A stretch of DNA of 64,000 nucleotides from Flavobacteriales bacterium 34_180_T64 (GTDB taxonomy: Bacteria > Bacteroidota > Bacteroidia > Flavobacteriales > Flavobacteriaceae), in contig MAAR01000001.1 of assembly GCA_002162765.1 (NCBI GenBank), forward strand, positions 1-64,000, written 5' to 3'. Position 1 is the stretch's first letter. Every line of letters begins with the position of its first letter. Below, in pieces: positions 1 through 7,815 of the stretch. Below the pieces are notes generated by a model that had not been told where the DNA came from, searched no databases, and saw nothing but the letters and a program-made list of their open reading frames with translations. A program made the translations under genes and the position numbers.

Positions 1-566
1 TCAAGGTGACAAGCCCTTTCAAAGACTAATTAATTCTATTGTAAAATCCAATGTCAGTCTGAGTACTTCGACTAAGCTCAGCACAGGCCTATTGAAGACC
101 TTGTTTTACTTCTTCTTTTTACTTCACCCTTCGACAGGCTCTGGGTGACAAGTCCTTCAAATACTAATTAATACTCATATGTCAGTCTGAGCCTGTCGAA
201 GACCCTATTTACTTCTTCGTTTATTCTCACCCTTTGACAGGCTCTAGGTGACAAGCCCCTTCAAAGACAAATTAATTCTATTGTAAAATCCAATGTCAGT
301 CTGAGTACTTCGACTAAGCTCAGCACAGGCCTATTGAAGACCTTGTTTTACTTCTTCTTTTTACTTCACCCTTCGACAAGCTCAGGGTGACAAGCCCTTT
401 CAAATACTAATTAATACTCATATGTCAGTCTGAGCCTGTCGAAGACCTTGTTTTATTAATTCGTTTAATTAACCCTTCGATACTTCGGCAAGCTCAGCAC
501 AGGCGAGCTCAGGGCGACATCGCTTTATTTTTTAATTGATCTTTTGAAAGGCTCAAGGTGGCAACT
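1..566. repeat. Nested tandem array of REP-like inverted repeats
   Basis: A block of about 242 bp is present twice in tandem (about 1-242 and 243-484), followed by decayed partial copies to about 566. For example, the GTCAGTCTGAGTAC segment at 53 recurs at 295, and CACCCTTCGACA at 125 recurs at 367. Each block holds alternating short units in opposite orientation: a TTCGACAGGCTC arm (125-150, 228-253, 367-392) and its reverse complement GAGCCTGTCGAA (181-203, 424-446), so the DNA can form hairpins. The array starts at the window edge and may extend further left. No coding potential was seen in 1-640. Confidence 0.85.
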
Positions 567-630
567 CCTTCTTTAGACAGTTTTTAAAAATAAGTTTAAT
601 TAAAAATTATTTTATAAGCTTTAGTACCTT

Positions 631-638
631 TATTTTTG
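631..638 (+). promoter_or_regulatory. Bacteroidetes -7 box (TATTTTTG)
   Basis: An exact match to TAnnTTTG ends 6 bp before the ATG at 645. No clear -33 TTG is present. If used, transcription would begin at or just before the start codon, giving a leaderless or near-leaderless mRNA. It also argues against the in-frame TTG at 636 as the start. Confidence 0.4.
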
Positions 639-644
639 TGTCTT

Positions 645-1421
645 ATGTTGTACCAAATTAAAGCATACCTTAAGTTCCTATTCCGATCCACTAATCAACA
701 TGGTATCCACTCCCCTTTTATTTATCAATTGGTTACCAAATGTTTTTATGACAGATCAAAATATACGCAATATGCAGATATAAAAGCATACAGAAAATCG
801 CTAATCAGAAACAAAAATAAAATCATAATTAATGATTTAGGATCGGGATCTAAAGTTTTTTCATCAAAAGAACGCTCTATAAATCGAATTGCAAAAATTT
901 CTGGAAGCTCTTATAAACGGGCAAAACTGATATACAGACTGGCACACTATTTTAAACCCAGTTCAATTTTAGAATTAGGCACTTCTTTAGGTATCGCAAC
1001 ACACGCAATGTCAAAAGGTAATAGCAAAGCTGATGTAACTACCATAGAAGGCGCTTCCAATTGCGCTGAATTCGCGAGACTGCAGTTGAAAACTTTTAAT
1101 ATAAACAACGTTAATGTCATTGTTGGTGACTTTGCAAACACAATAAATGATTTGAAACAAAGTCATTGGGATTTTGTTTTTTTTGATGGTCATCACAGCA
1201 AAACGGCTACCCTTAACAATTTCGAAGCCTTACTATCAACAGCTCATAATGAAACCCTATTCATTTTCGATGATATTCATTGGTCCAAGGACATGAGTGA
1301 AGCATGGGAAATTATAAAGCAACATCCAAAAGTGACGGTTACCATTGACACTTTTTACTGGGGATTTGTATTTTTCAGAAAAGAGCAAGTCAAAGAACAT
1401 TTCAACATAAGACTAAATTAG
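645..1421 (+). CDS. Class I SAM-dependent methyltransferase
   Basis: This is a 258-residue soluble protein of the Rossmann-fold O-methyltransferase type (Methyltransf_24-like). The glycine-rich SAM-binding motif LELGTSLG is at residues 109-116. An acidic residue following strand 2 sits near 135 (TTIEG). FFDGHH at 179-184 and FIFDDIHW at 206-213 resemble the later strands that carry metal or substrate ligands in this family. The reading frame extends to a TTG at 636, but the ATG at 645 is preferred because it gives the start expected of the family and because a -7 box occupies 631-638. The substrate cannot be deduced. A second, unrelated methyltransferase follows 41 bp downstream. Confidence 0.85.
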   Translation: MLYQIKAYLKFLFRSTNQHGIHSPFIYQLVTKCFYDRSKYTQYADIKAYRKSLIRNKNKIIINDLGSGSKVFSSKERSINRIAKISGSSYKRAKLIYRLAHYFKPSSILELGTSLGIATHAMSKGNSKADVTTIEGASNCAEFARLQLKTFNINNVNVIVGDFANTINDLKQSHWDFVFFDGHHSKTATLNNFEALLSTAHNETLFIFDDIHWSKDMSEAWEIIKQHPKVTVTIDTFYWGFVFFRKEQVKEHFNIRLN

Positions 1422-1462
1422 ACCAATAATATTTCTATATTTAAAAAAAATTCATTCAAAAA

Positions 1463-2275
1463 ATGAAAAAAACCAACCTTGTTAAAACTTTAGAAGTCAA
1501 TAAAAAGCAAGCGGAATTCTACAATACAAAAAAGAAAAATTTACCAACTAAAATCTGGTCAAATATTCGAGAAAAAACGCTTAAAGGTATTCGTAAAGAG
1601 CTTAACATTTTACAAGGTTCATATGATTTACACAAGTCCTGGTTTGGTAATTTAAGCGATAAAAAAGTTTTGGATTTAGGTTGTTATTCTGGCAATTATC
1701 ATTCGTTGTATTTGGCAAAAAATAGCAAATCATACATAGGACTAGATCTTAGTGACACTGCGATTCACAAGCTCAATGAAAAATTAAAAGATATCCCATC
1801 AGCAATTGGATTGGCAAAAGATTTTCTATCTGATGATTTTAATGAAACCGATTTTGATATCATATACGCTTATGGGGTTCTACATCATTTCGAAAACGTA
1901 GATCTTTTGATTTCCAAGCTTAATGAAAAATTAGCTCCAAAAGGCCAAATTATTAGCTATGATCCTCTTGAAACAAGTACGCCAATATGGTTCATACGAA
2001 AACTATATAGACCATTTCAATCGGACGCAGCATGGGAATGGCCATTTAATAGAAAAACGCTAAGAAAATTGGATGCTAATTTCAATATTCTTGAGAAACG
2101 TGGCGTTCTTGGATATGCCAAATGGTATTTTATCATTAATCTATTACCAATTTCAAAACAAAAGAAACTCAAAATTGGAAAAAAATGGCACCAGAAGGAT
2201 TGGGAAAAATCCAATGCTTCAATGTCACATTTATTTAAGTGCATGCAACTGACGATGCATATGGAAAAAAAATAA
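1463..2275 (+). CDS. Class I SAM-dependent methyltransferase (Methyltransf_11/25 type)
   Basis: A 270-residue protein. It carries motif I VLDLGCYSG at 69-77, the acidic loop YIGLDLS at 91-97 and the motif YGVLHHF at 137-143, which is typical of small-molecule or lipid methyltransferases. The C-terminal third is basic and aromatic, and may be a membrane-proximal or substrate cap region. It differs in family from the methyltransferase just upstream. No substrate can be assigned. The context (another methyltransferase upstream, an ABC ATPase downstream) is not diagnostic. Confidence 0.8.
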   Translation: MKKTNLVKTLEVNKKQAEFYNTKKKNLPTKIWSNIREKTLKGIRKELNILQGSYDLHKSWFGNLSDKKVLDLGCYSGNYHSLYLAKNSKSYIGLDLSDTAIHKLNEKLKDIPSAIGLAKDFLSDDFNETDFDIIYAYGVLHHFENVDLLISKLNEKLAPKGQIISYDPLETSTPIWFIRKLYRPFQSDAAWEWPFNRKTLRKLDANFNILEKRGVLGYAKWYFIINLLPISKQKKLKIGKKWHQKDWEKSNASMSHLFKCMQLTMHMEKK

Positions 2276-2368
2276 TTTCATTTAAACCTGTAACATCATC
2301 AATACTTTAACGTCATATTAAAAGTAAATTCCTGTATCTTGCGGGAAGCATAATCAAACCATTTCACA

Positions 2369-3055
2369 ATGAGTAACATCATTAAAATAAGAGGTATCAT
2401 TAGAGATTTTCAATTAGGCAATGAAACCGTTCATGTTTTAAAAGGCATCGATTTGGATATTGACAAAGGCGAATACCTCGCTATTATGGGCCCTTCAGGC
2501 TCTGGCAAATCTACCTTAATGAACCTCTTAGGATGCTTAGACACACCAACAGCTGGTTCATACATTCTTAATGGAAAAGATGTGAGCCAAATGTTTGATA
2601 ATGAATTGGCAGAGATTAGAAATAAAGAGATTGGTTTCGTTTTTCAAACCTTTAATCTTTTACCACGAACAACAGCTTTAGGCAACGTTGCTTTACCAAT
2701 GGTTTATGCAGGAGCCTCAAAAAAAGAGCGTGTATCTCGCGCCGAAGAAGTATTAGAAAATGTTGGCTTGGCAGATCGAATGGATCATAGACCAAATCAA
2801 CTATCAGGAGGACAACGCCAGCGTGTCGCTGTTGGTAGAGCACTTGTAAACAGACCCTCAATCATTCTAGCCGATGAGCCTACAGGGAATTTAGATTCTA
2901 AAACAGGGGAAGAAATCATGGCTTTATTTGATGAAATTCATAAGGCAGGAAATACTGTTATTATGGTAACACATGAGGAAGAAGTTGCGGCTCATGCAGA
3001 ACGTATTATAAGATTACGAGATGGTATGATTGAAAGTGATACCCAAAACAGATAA
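2369..3055 (+). CDS. ABC transporter ATP-binding protein, LolD/MacB-type
   Basis: A 228-residue ATPase of the lipoprotein-release/macrolide-export class (LolD, MacB, FtsE relatives). Walker [10 protein letters not shown] is at 41-49, the Q-loop [10 protein letters not shown] is near 90-99, the signature LSGGQ is at 145-149, Walker B IILADEP is at 165-171, and a switch histidine lies in MVTHEEE. Family members power FtsX-like permeases that move lipoproteins or drugs across the inner membrane. No permease gene is adjacent, so this is an orphan ATPase whose partner must lie elsewhere. A 42-residue membrane peptide follows. Confidence 0.9.
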   Translation: MSNIIKIRGIIRDFQLGNETVHVLKGIDLDIDKGEYLAIMGPSGSGKSTLMNLLGCLDTPTAGSYILNGKDVSQMFDNELAEIRNKEIGFVFQTFNLLPRTTALGNVALPMVYAGASKKERVSRAEEVLENVGLADRMDHRPNQLSGGQRQRVAVGRALVNRPSIILADEPTGNLDSKTGEEIMALFDEIHKAGNTVIMVTHEEEVAAHAERIIRLRDGMIESDTQNR

Positions 3056-3066
3056 CAACTAAAACA

Positions 3067-3195
3067 ATGATAGTTTGGTTTATCTTAATAATTATCTTTA
3101 TCGTCGTTTTTATTGGAAACCCTAAACGGAGAAAACAATCTGACTTCAAAGACAATTTCAAAAAAAAAAAAGAGCAAAGAAAAAACAAGAAATAG
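3067..3195 (+). CDS. 42-residue single-pass membrane peptide
   Basis: A short reading frame starts 11 bp after the ABC ATPase stop codon. It encodes a very hydrophobic N-terminus (MIVWFILIIIFIVVFIG, residues 1-17) followed by a strongly basic tail rich in Lys and Arg. It would make an N-in or tail-anchored membrane peptide with a cytoplasmic positive tail. The gene lies between two confident genes in the same direction. I do not recognise a family. A 12-A run in the Lys codons (3160-3171) could allow slippage. Confidence 0.5.
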   Translation: MIVWFILIIIFIVVFIGNPKRRKQSDFKDNFKKKKEQRKNKK

Positions 3196-3243
3196 GTATT
3201 TCTAATGTTTTGCACTTTCCCTTTTAAAATTTACCTTTAACTT

Positions 3244-3819
3244 ATGAAGATTTACACAAAAACAGGAGACAAAGGCACTACAGCTTTGTTTGGTGGCACG
3301 AGAGTCCCTAAGCATCATTTACGAATTGAAAGTTATGGAACTATTGATGAATTAAATTCTCATTTAGGACTGATTAGGGATCAAGACATCAATCCACATT
3401 ACAAATCGATACTTATAAATATTCAAGATAAATTATTTACTGTAGGTGCCATTTTAGCAACAGATCCGGAAAAAGCTATTTTAAAGAATGGAAAGGAACG
3501 CCTGAATATACCAAAGATTTCATCAGACTCAATTCAGCTTTTAGAACATGAGATGGACACAATGAATGAAGCATTACCTCCCATGACGCATTTTGTATTG
3601 CCTGGAGGACACCAAACCGTGTCATTCTGTCATATTGCTCGCTGCGTTTGTCGTAGAGCCGAACGATTAGCCTCCGCTCTTAATGAATTAGAGCCTTTTC
3701 AAGCTGAAAGCTTAATGTATCTCAATCGATTATCCGATTACCTTTTTGTATTGGCACGGAAGTTGTCTTATGACTTGCAAGCCGAAGAAATAAAATGGAT
3801 TCCTAAAAAAGAATCCTAA
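3244..3819 (+). CDS. Cob(I)yrinic acid a,c-diamide adenosyltransferase (PduO type)
   Basis: A 191-residue enzyme that transfers the 5'-deoxyadenosyl group of ATP to cob(I)alamin to make adenosylcobalamin. The PduO-family ATP-binding N-terminus is intact (IYTKTGDKGTTALFGG, residues 3-18). The helical-bundle motifs are also present: SYGTIDELNSHLG (about 30-43), RCVCRRAERL and LNRLSDYLFVLAR near the C-terminus. The length is usual for the family. Adenosylcobalamin is the cofactor of methylmalonyl-CoA mutase, so the enzyme probably supplies the same pathway as MeaB at 11463. Confidence 0.93.
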   Translation: MKIYTKTGDKGTTALFGGTRVPKHHLRIESYGTIDELNSHLGLIRDQDINPHYKSILINIQDKLFTVGAILATDPEKAILKNGKERLNIPKISSDSIQLLEHEMDTMNEALPPMTHFVLPGGHQTVSFCHIARCVCRRAERLASALNELEPFQAESLMYLNRLSDYLFVLARKLSYDLQAEEIKWIPKKES

Positions 3820-3922
3820 TTATCCTCCAGCATTATACAGATATTGCATTCCTTTAACTAGGTGATTTTCAGGATAATACTGTGCGTTCTTTTAATTAAT
3901 GATTAAATAATTCATTTTTTTC

Positions 3923-3952
3923 TTGCCTATTTAAACTAAAAATTTATTTTTG
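3923..3952 (+). promoter_or_regulatory. Bacteroidetes-type promoter for the DUF2795 gene
   Basis: TTG at 3923-3925 (-33) is separated by 19 bp from TATTTTTG at 3945-3952 (-7). This fits the Bacteroidetes sigma-A consensus TTG-N19-TAnnTTTG. The start codon lies 23 bp downstream at 3976. Confidence 0.7.
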
Positions 3953-3975
3953 CAGAAATTAAAAACCCATAACAA

Positions 3976-4197
3976 ATGTATTGGACATTAGAATTAGCAT
4001 CTTATTTAAGTGATGCACCTTGGCCAGCAACTAAAGATGAATTAATTGACTACGCTATTAGAACCGGAGCACCTTTAGAGGTTGTAGAAAACCTACAAGC
4101 CATTGAAGATGAAGGCGACTCTTACGACTCAATTGATGAAATCTGGTCAGATTATCCAACTGATGAAGATTACCTCTGGAACGAGGATGAATATTAA
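3976..4197 (+). CDS. DUF2795 family protein
   Basis: A 73-residue, strongly acidic protein. The N-terminal half (YWTLELASYLSDAPWPATK, then residues that look like a helix-turn-helix-like fold) matches the DUF2795 proteins found upstream of secA in flavobacteria. The C-terminal tail is very rich in Asp, Glu, Tyr and Trp. Its function is unknown. It has its own promoter and terminator, so it is probably an independent, well-expressed monocistronic unit. Confidence 0.88.
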   Translation: MYWTLELASYLSDAPWPATKDELIDYAIRTGAPLEVVENLQAIEDEGDSYDSIDEIWSDYPTDEDYLWNEDEY

Positions 4198-4240
4198 AAA
4201 CTTGAAGCATCAGGTTTCTAAAATAAAAATCGAATAGTTA

Positions 4241-4266
4241 AAAAGTCTCATTTTGAGACTTTTTTT
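4241..4266 (+). terminator. Rho-independent terminator after DUF2795 gene
   Basis: A perfect 10-bp stem (AAAAGTCTCA at 4241-4250 with TGAGACTTTT at 4254-4263) has a 3-nt loop and is followed by further T residues. Confidence 0.85.
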
Positions 4267-4301
4267 ATGCGGCTATGCTTTATTAAACACAACACAAACC
4301 T

Positions 4302-4309
4302 TATCTTTG
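4302..4309 (+). promoter_or_regulatory. Bacteroidetes -7 box (TATCTTTG) for secA
   Basis: An exact TAnnTTTG match lies 75 bp before secA and after the upstream terminator. The -33 element is weak (TTT at about 4279). Confidence 0.5.
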
Positions 4310-4384
4310 GGCTCGCTTAGTGCGCATAGATAAAACAAAAATATACAGTTGATATTAATTCAACTAAACTTAAAATAAACACAC

Positions 4385-7300
4385 ATGAGTTTTTTAGATT
4401 CAGTATTAAAAGTATTTGTTGGAGACAAATCCAAACAAGACGTTGGTGCTCTAACTCCAATCGTTAAACAAATCAAAACCTTTGAAAGCGCTTTGGAGCA
4501 ATTATCTCATGACGCGTTAAGAGCAAAAACGGCAGATTTCAAAACGAAAATAGCAGCCGCTAGAAAACCTTTACAAGATACTATCGACACCCTTCTAATT
4601 GATGCTGAAAACACGGATGATATTGATAAGCGTGAAGACATCTATCTTGAAATAGACAAAATCAAAGATGATGTTTATGAAGTTACTGAAACTATATTAA
4701 ATGCTATTCTTCCAGAAGCCTTTGCAGTTGTAAAAGAAACGGCTAAACGATTTGTGAATAACACATCCATAGCGGTTACAGCAACTACCTTTGACAGAGA
4801 AGTTTCTGGCAGTAAAGATTATGTCACTCTAGAAGATGATAAAGCCCTATGGGCAAATTCTTGGGATGCTGCAGGAAAACCAATTACTTGGGACATGATA
4901 CACTATGATGTTCAGCTTATTGGTGGTGTTGCGATGCATCAAGGTAAAATTGCAGAGATGCATACTGGAGAAGGTAAAACTTTAGTTGCTACACTTCCTA
5001 TGTATTTAAATGCACTTGCTGGCAGAGGTGTTCACTTAGTAACTGTAAATGATTATCTAGCAAAACGTGATAGTGCATGGATGGCTCCTATTTTTGAGTT
5101 TCATGGCATGAGTGTCGATTGTATTGATTATCATACTCCAAATTCTGCAGAACGCAAAAAAGCCTATAATGCTGATATTACTTACGGAACTAATAATGAG
5201 TTTGGTTTTGATTATTTACGTGATAATATGGCTCATGCACCAGATGATTTAGTGCAACGTCCTCATCATTTCGCTATCGTAGATGAAGTCGATTCTGTTT
5301 TAGTTGATGATGCGAGAACACCATTAATTATTTCTGGACCAATTCCACAAGGAGATCGTCATGAATTCACAGAATTAAAACCTAAAGTTGACGACATTGT
5401 TAATGTGCAACGTAAATTATTAGTTGGCGTCTTAGCTGAAGCAAAAAAACTTATTGCGGAAGGAGACACTAAAGAAGGAGGCTTCTTATTACTACGTGCT
5501 TATAGAGGAATTCCAAAAAACAAAGCGTTAATTAAGTTTTTGAGTGAAGAAGGCATTAAAATGCTGCTTCAAAAAACAGAAAACTTCTACATGCAAGACA
5601 ACAACAGGGAAATGCCTAAAGTTGATGCTGAATTGTACTACGTTATTGAAGAGAAAAACAATCAAGTAGAATTATCTGATAAGGGTATTGAATTCCTTTC
5701 TGGAAAAGAAAACCCTGACTTTTTTGTAATGCCTGAAATTGGTATTGAAATAGGAAAAATTGAAGCTAAAGGATTATCCAAAGAAAAAGAAGCTGAAGAT
5801 AAAGAAGAATTATTTAGAGACTTTGGAGTCAAATCAGAACGTATACATACTTTAAATCAATTATTAAAAGCATACGCACTTTTTGAGAAAGACATTCAAT
5901 ATGTTGTCATGGACAATAAGGTTATGATTGTTGATGAGCAAACGGGTCGTATCATGGATGGTCGTCGTTATAGTGATGGATTACACCAAGCGATTGAGGC
6001 TAAAGAGCATGTAAAAATTGAAGATGCAACCCAAACCTTTGCGACAGTAACGCTTCAAAATTTCTTCAGAATGTACCGAAAGCTTTCAGGAATGACTGGA
6101 ACTGCGGTTACTGAAGCTGGTGAGTTATGGGAAATCTATAAATTGGATGTTGTTGAAATACCAACCAACAGACCAATTGCGCGTGATGATAGAGAAGATT
6201 TAGTTTATAAAACTAAACGTGAAAAATACAATGCGGTAATTGACGAAGTTACCAATTTATCTCAAGCTGGTCGTCCTGTATTAATTGGAACAACCAATGT
6301 TGAGATAAGTGAATTATTGGGTAAAATGCTTAGTATTCGTAAAATACAACACAATGTATTAAATGCGAAACAACACAAAAAAGAAGCCGATATTGTTGCC
6401 GAAGCTGGAAATTCTGGACAAGTAACAATTGCTACTAATATGGCAGGTCGTGGTACAGATATTAAGTTAAGTGATGAAGTAAAAGAAGCTGGAGGACTTG
6501 CTATTGTTGGTACGGAACGTCACGATTCTCGTCGTGTCGACAGACAGTTACGTGGTCGTGCCGGTCGTCAAGGAGATCCAGGAAGTTCGCAGTTTTATGT
6601 GTCGCTCGAAGATAATTTAATGCGTTTATTTGGTAGTGAGCGTATTGCAAAAATGATGGATAGAATGGGATTACAGGAAGGTGAAGTGATTCAGCATTCT
6701 ATGATTTCAAAATCTATTGAACGTGCTCAGAAAAAGGTCGAGGAAAATAACTTTGGTGTTCGTAAGCGATTATTAGAATATGATGATGTCATGAATGCAC
6801 AACGTGAAGTTGTTTACAAACGTCGTCGTCATGCCTTACATGGGGAACGTCTTCGTGTGGATTTGGCTAATATGATTTATGATACTTCAGAAGGTATTAC
6901 ACAATCTAATAAAGACGCTAACGATTATAAAAACTTTGAGTTTGAATTGATTCGTTATTTCTCAATGAGCTCACCTATTTCTCAATCGGAATTTGAAAAA
7001 GGGTCGGTTCAAGATCTTGCAGGAAAAGTGTATAAAGCTGCATTTGAGCATTATCGTGAAAAAATGGAGCGCAATGCAGATCTTGCATTTCCAGTTATTG
7101 AAAATGTGTATCAGACCCAACGTGATAAATACAAACGTATCGTTGTACCATTTACAGATGGTGTTAAGAACTTACAAGTTATTACGGATCTTGAAAAAGC
7201 ATACGAAACAAAAGGAAAACAACTGATCAATGATTTTGAAAAGAACATCACTTTAGCAATTGTTGACGACGCATGGAAAACACATCTACGTAAAATGGAT

Positions 7301-7738
7301 GAGTTAAAACAATCTGTTCAGTTAGCAGTCCATGAGCAAAAAGACCCCTTATTAATTTATAAGTTTGAAGCTTTTGAATTGTTTAAGGGAATGATAGACC
7401 TCGTCAATAAAGATGTTATTTCGTTCTTATTTAAAGGTGAAATCCCAACAGAAACACAAAACACAATTCAAGAAGCGCGAACACGTAAACAAGAAAATTT
7501 ACAAACTCAGAAAGACGAAATTCCAAATATGGATGAGCGTTCAGCGCAAAGTAGAGCTGCTGGAAATACACAGCGTCAACAAGAGGTCGTTGAAACAATT
7601 GTTAGAGACAAACCGAAAATTGGTCGTAATGATCGTGTGACCATCAAACATGTGATGAGCGGAGAGAACAAAACCGTTAAGTACAAACAAGCCGAACCTT
7701 TAATTTCTAAAGGTGAATGGGTTTTGGTAGATGAATAG
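4385..7738 (+). CDS. secA: Preprotein translocase ATPase SecA
   Basis: The 1117-residue motor of the Sec pathway drives unfolded preproteins through SecYEG. Walker A MHTGEGKT is at 192-199. The DEAD-box region VDEVDSVLVDDARTPL is near 300. Helicase-type motifs NMAGRGTDI and QLRGRAGRQGDPGSS are present in NBD2. It is about 200 residues longer than the E. coli protein. Extra sequence sits before Walker A (about 55-165), and an insertion of roughly 70 residues follows the LIISGP motif. The C-terminus ends in a basic domain (GRNDRVTIKHV) and lacks the cysteine-rich SecB/zinc tail, as is usual in Bacteroidetes. It is a single gene with its own promoter. Confidence 0.98.
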   Translation: MSFLDSVLKVFVGDKSKQDVGALTPIVKQIKTFESALEQLSHDALRAKTADFKTKIAAARKPLQDTIDTLLIDAENTDDIDKREDIYLEIDKIKDDVYEVTETILNAILPEAFAVVKETAKRFVNNTSIAVTATTFDREVSGSKDYVTLEDDKALWANSWDAAGKPITWDMIHYDVQLIGGVAMHQGKIAEMHTGEGKTLVATLPMYLNALAGRGVHLVTVNDYLAKRDSAWMAPIFEFHGMSVDCIDYHTPNSAERKKAYNADITYGTNNEFGFDYLRDNMAHAPDDLVQRPHHFAIVDEVDSVLVDDARTPLIISGPIPQGDRHEFTELKPKVDDIVNVQRKLLVGVLAEAKKLIAEGDTKEGGFLLLRAYRGIPKNKALIKFLSEEGIKMLLQKTENFYMQDNNREMPKVDAELYYVIEEKNNQVELSDKGIEFLSGKENPDFFVMPEIGIEIGKIEAKGLSKEKEAEDKEELFRDFGVKSERIHTLNQLLKAYALFEKDIQYVVMDNKVMIVDEQTGRIMDGRRYSDGLHQAIEAKEHVKIEDATQTFATVTLQNFFRMYRKLSGMTGTAVTEAGELWEIYKLDVVEIPTNRPIARDDREDLVYKTKREKYNAVIDEVTNLSQAGRPVLIGTTNVEISELLGKMLSIRKIQHNVLNAKQHKKEADIVAEAGNSGQVTIATNMAGRGTDIKLSDEVKEAGGLAIVGTERHDSRRVDRQLRGRAGRQGDPGSSQFYVSLEDNLMRLFGSERIAKMMDRMGLQEGEVIQHSMISKSIERAQKKVEENNFGVRKRLLEYDDVMNAQREVVYKRRRHALHGERLRVDLANMIYDTSEGITQSNKDANDYKNFEFELIRYFSMSSPISQSEFEKGSVQDLAGKVYKAAFEHYREKMERNADLAFPVIENVYQTQRDKYKRIVVPFTDGVKNLQVITDLEKAYETKGKQLINDFEKNITLAIVDDAWKTHLRKMDELKQSVQLAVHEQKDPLLIYKFEAFELFKGMIDLVNKDVISFLFKGEIPTETQNTIQEARTRKQENLQTQKDEIPNMDERSAQSRAAGNTQRQQEVVETIVRDKPKIGRNDRVTIKHVMSGENKTVKYKQAEPLISKGEWVLVDE

Positions 7739-7779
7739 GTATTAATAAGAAGATACGAATGTATCTAAGAGATAAGATT

Positions 7780-7815
7780 AAATCCTGATAAATTAAGTTG
7801 TTATCAGGATTTTTT
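7780..7815. terminator. Convergent terminator between secA and the DUF4097-like gene
   Basis: A perfect 12-bp stem (AAATCCTGATAA at 7780-7791, TTATCAGGATTT at 7801-7812) with a 9-nt loop is followed by TTT on the + strand. It sits exactly between the two converging stop codons and can serve both directions. Confidence 0.85.

Noticed and set aside
1-566. Possible CRISPR or phage attachment site
   Set aside because: The repeats are nested inverted arms with a 242-bp period. No integrase, tRNA or cas gene is present.
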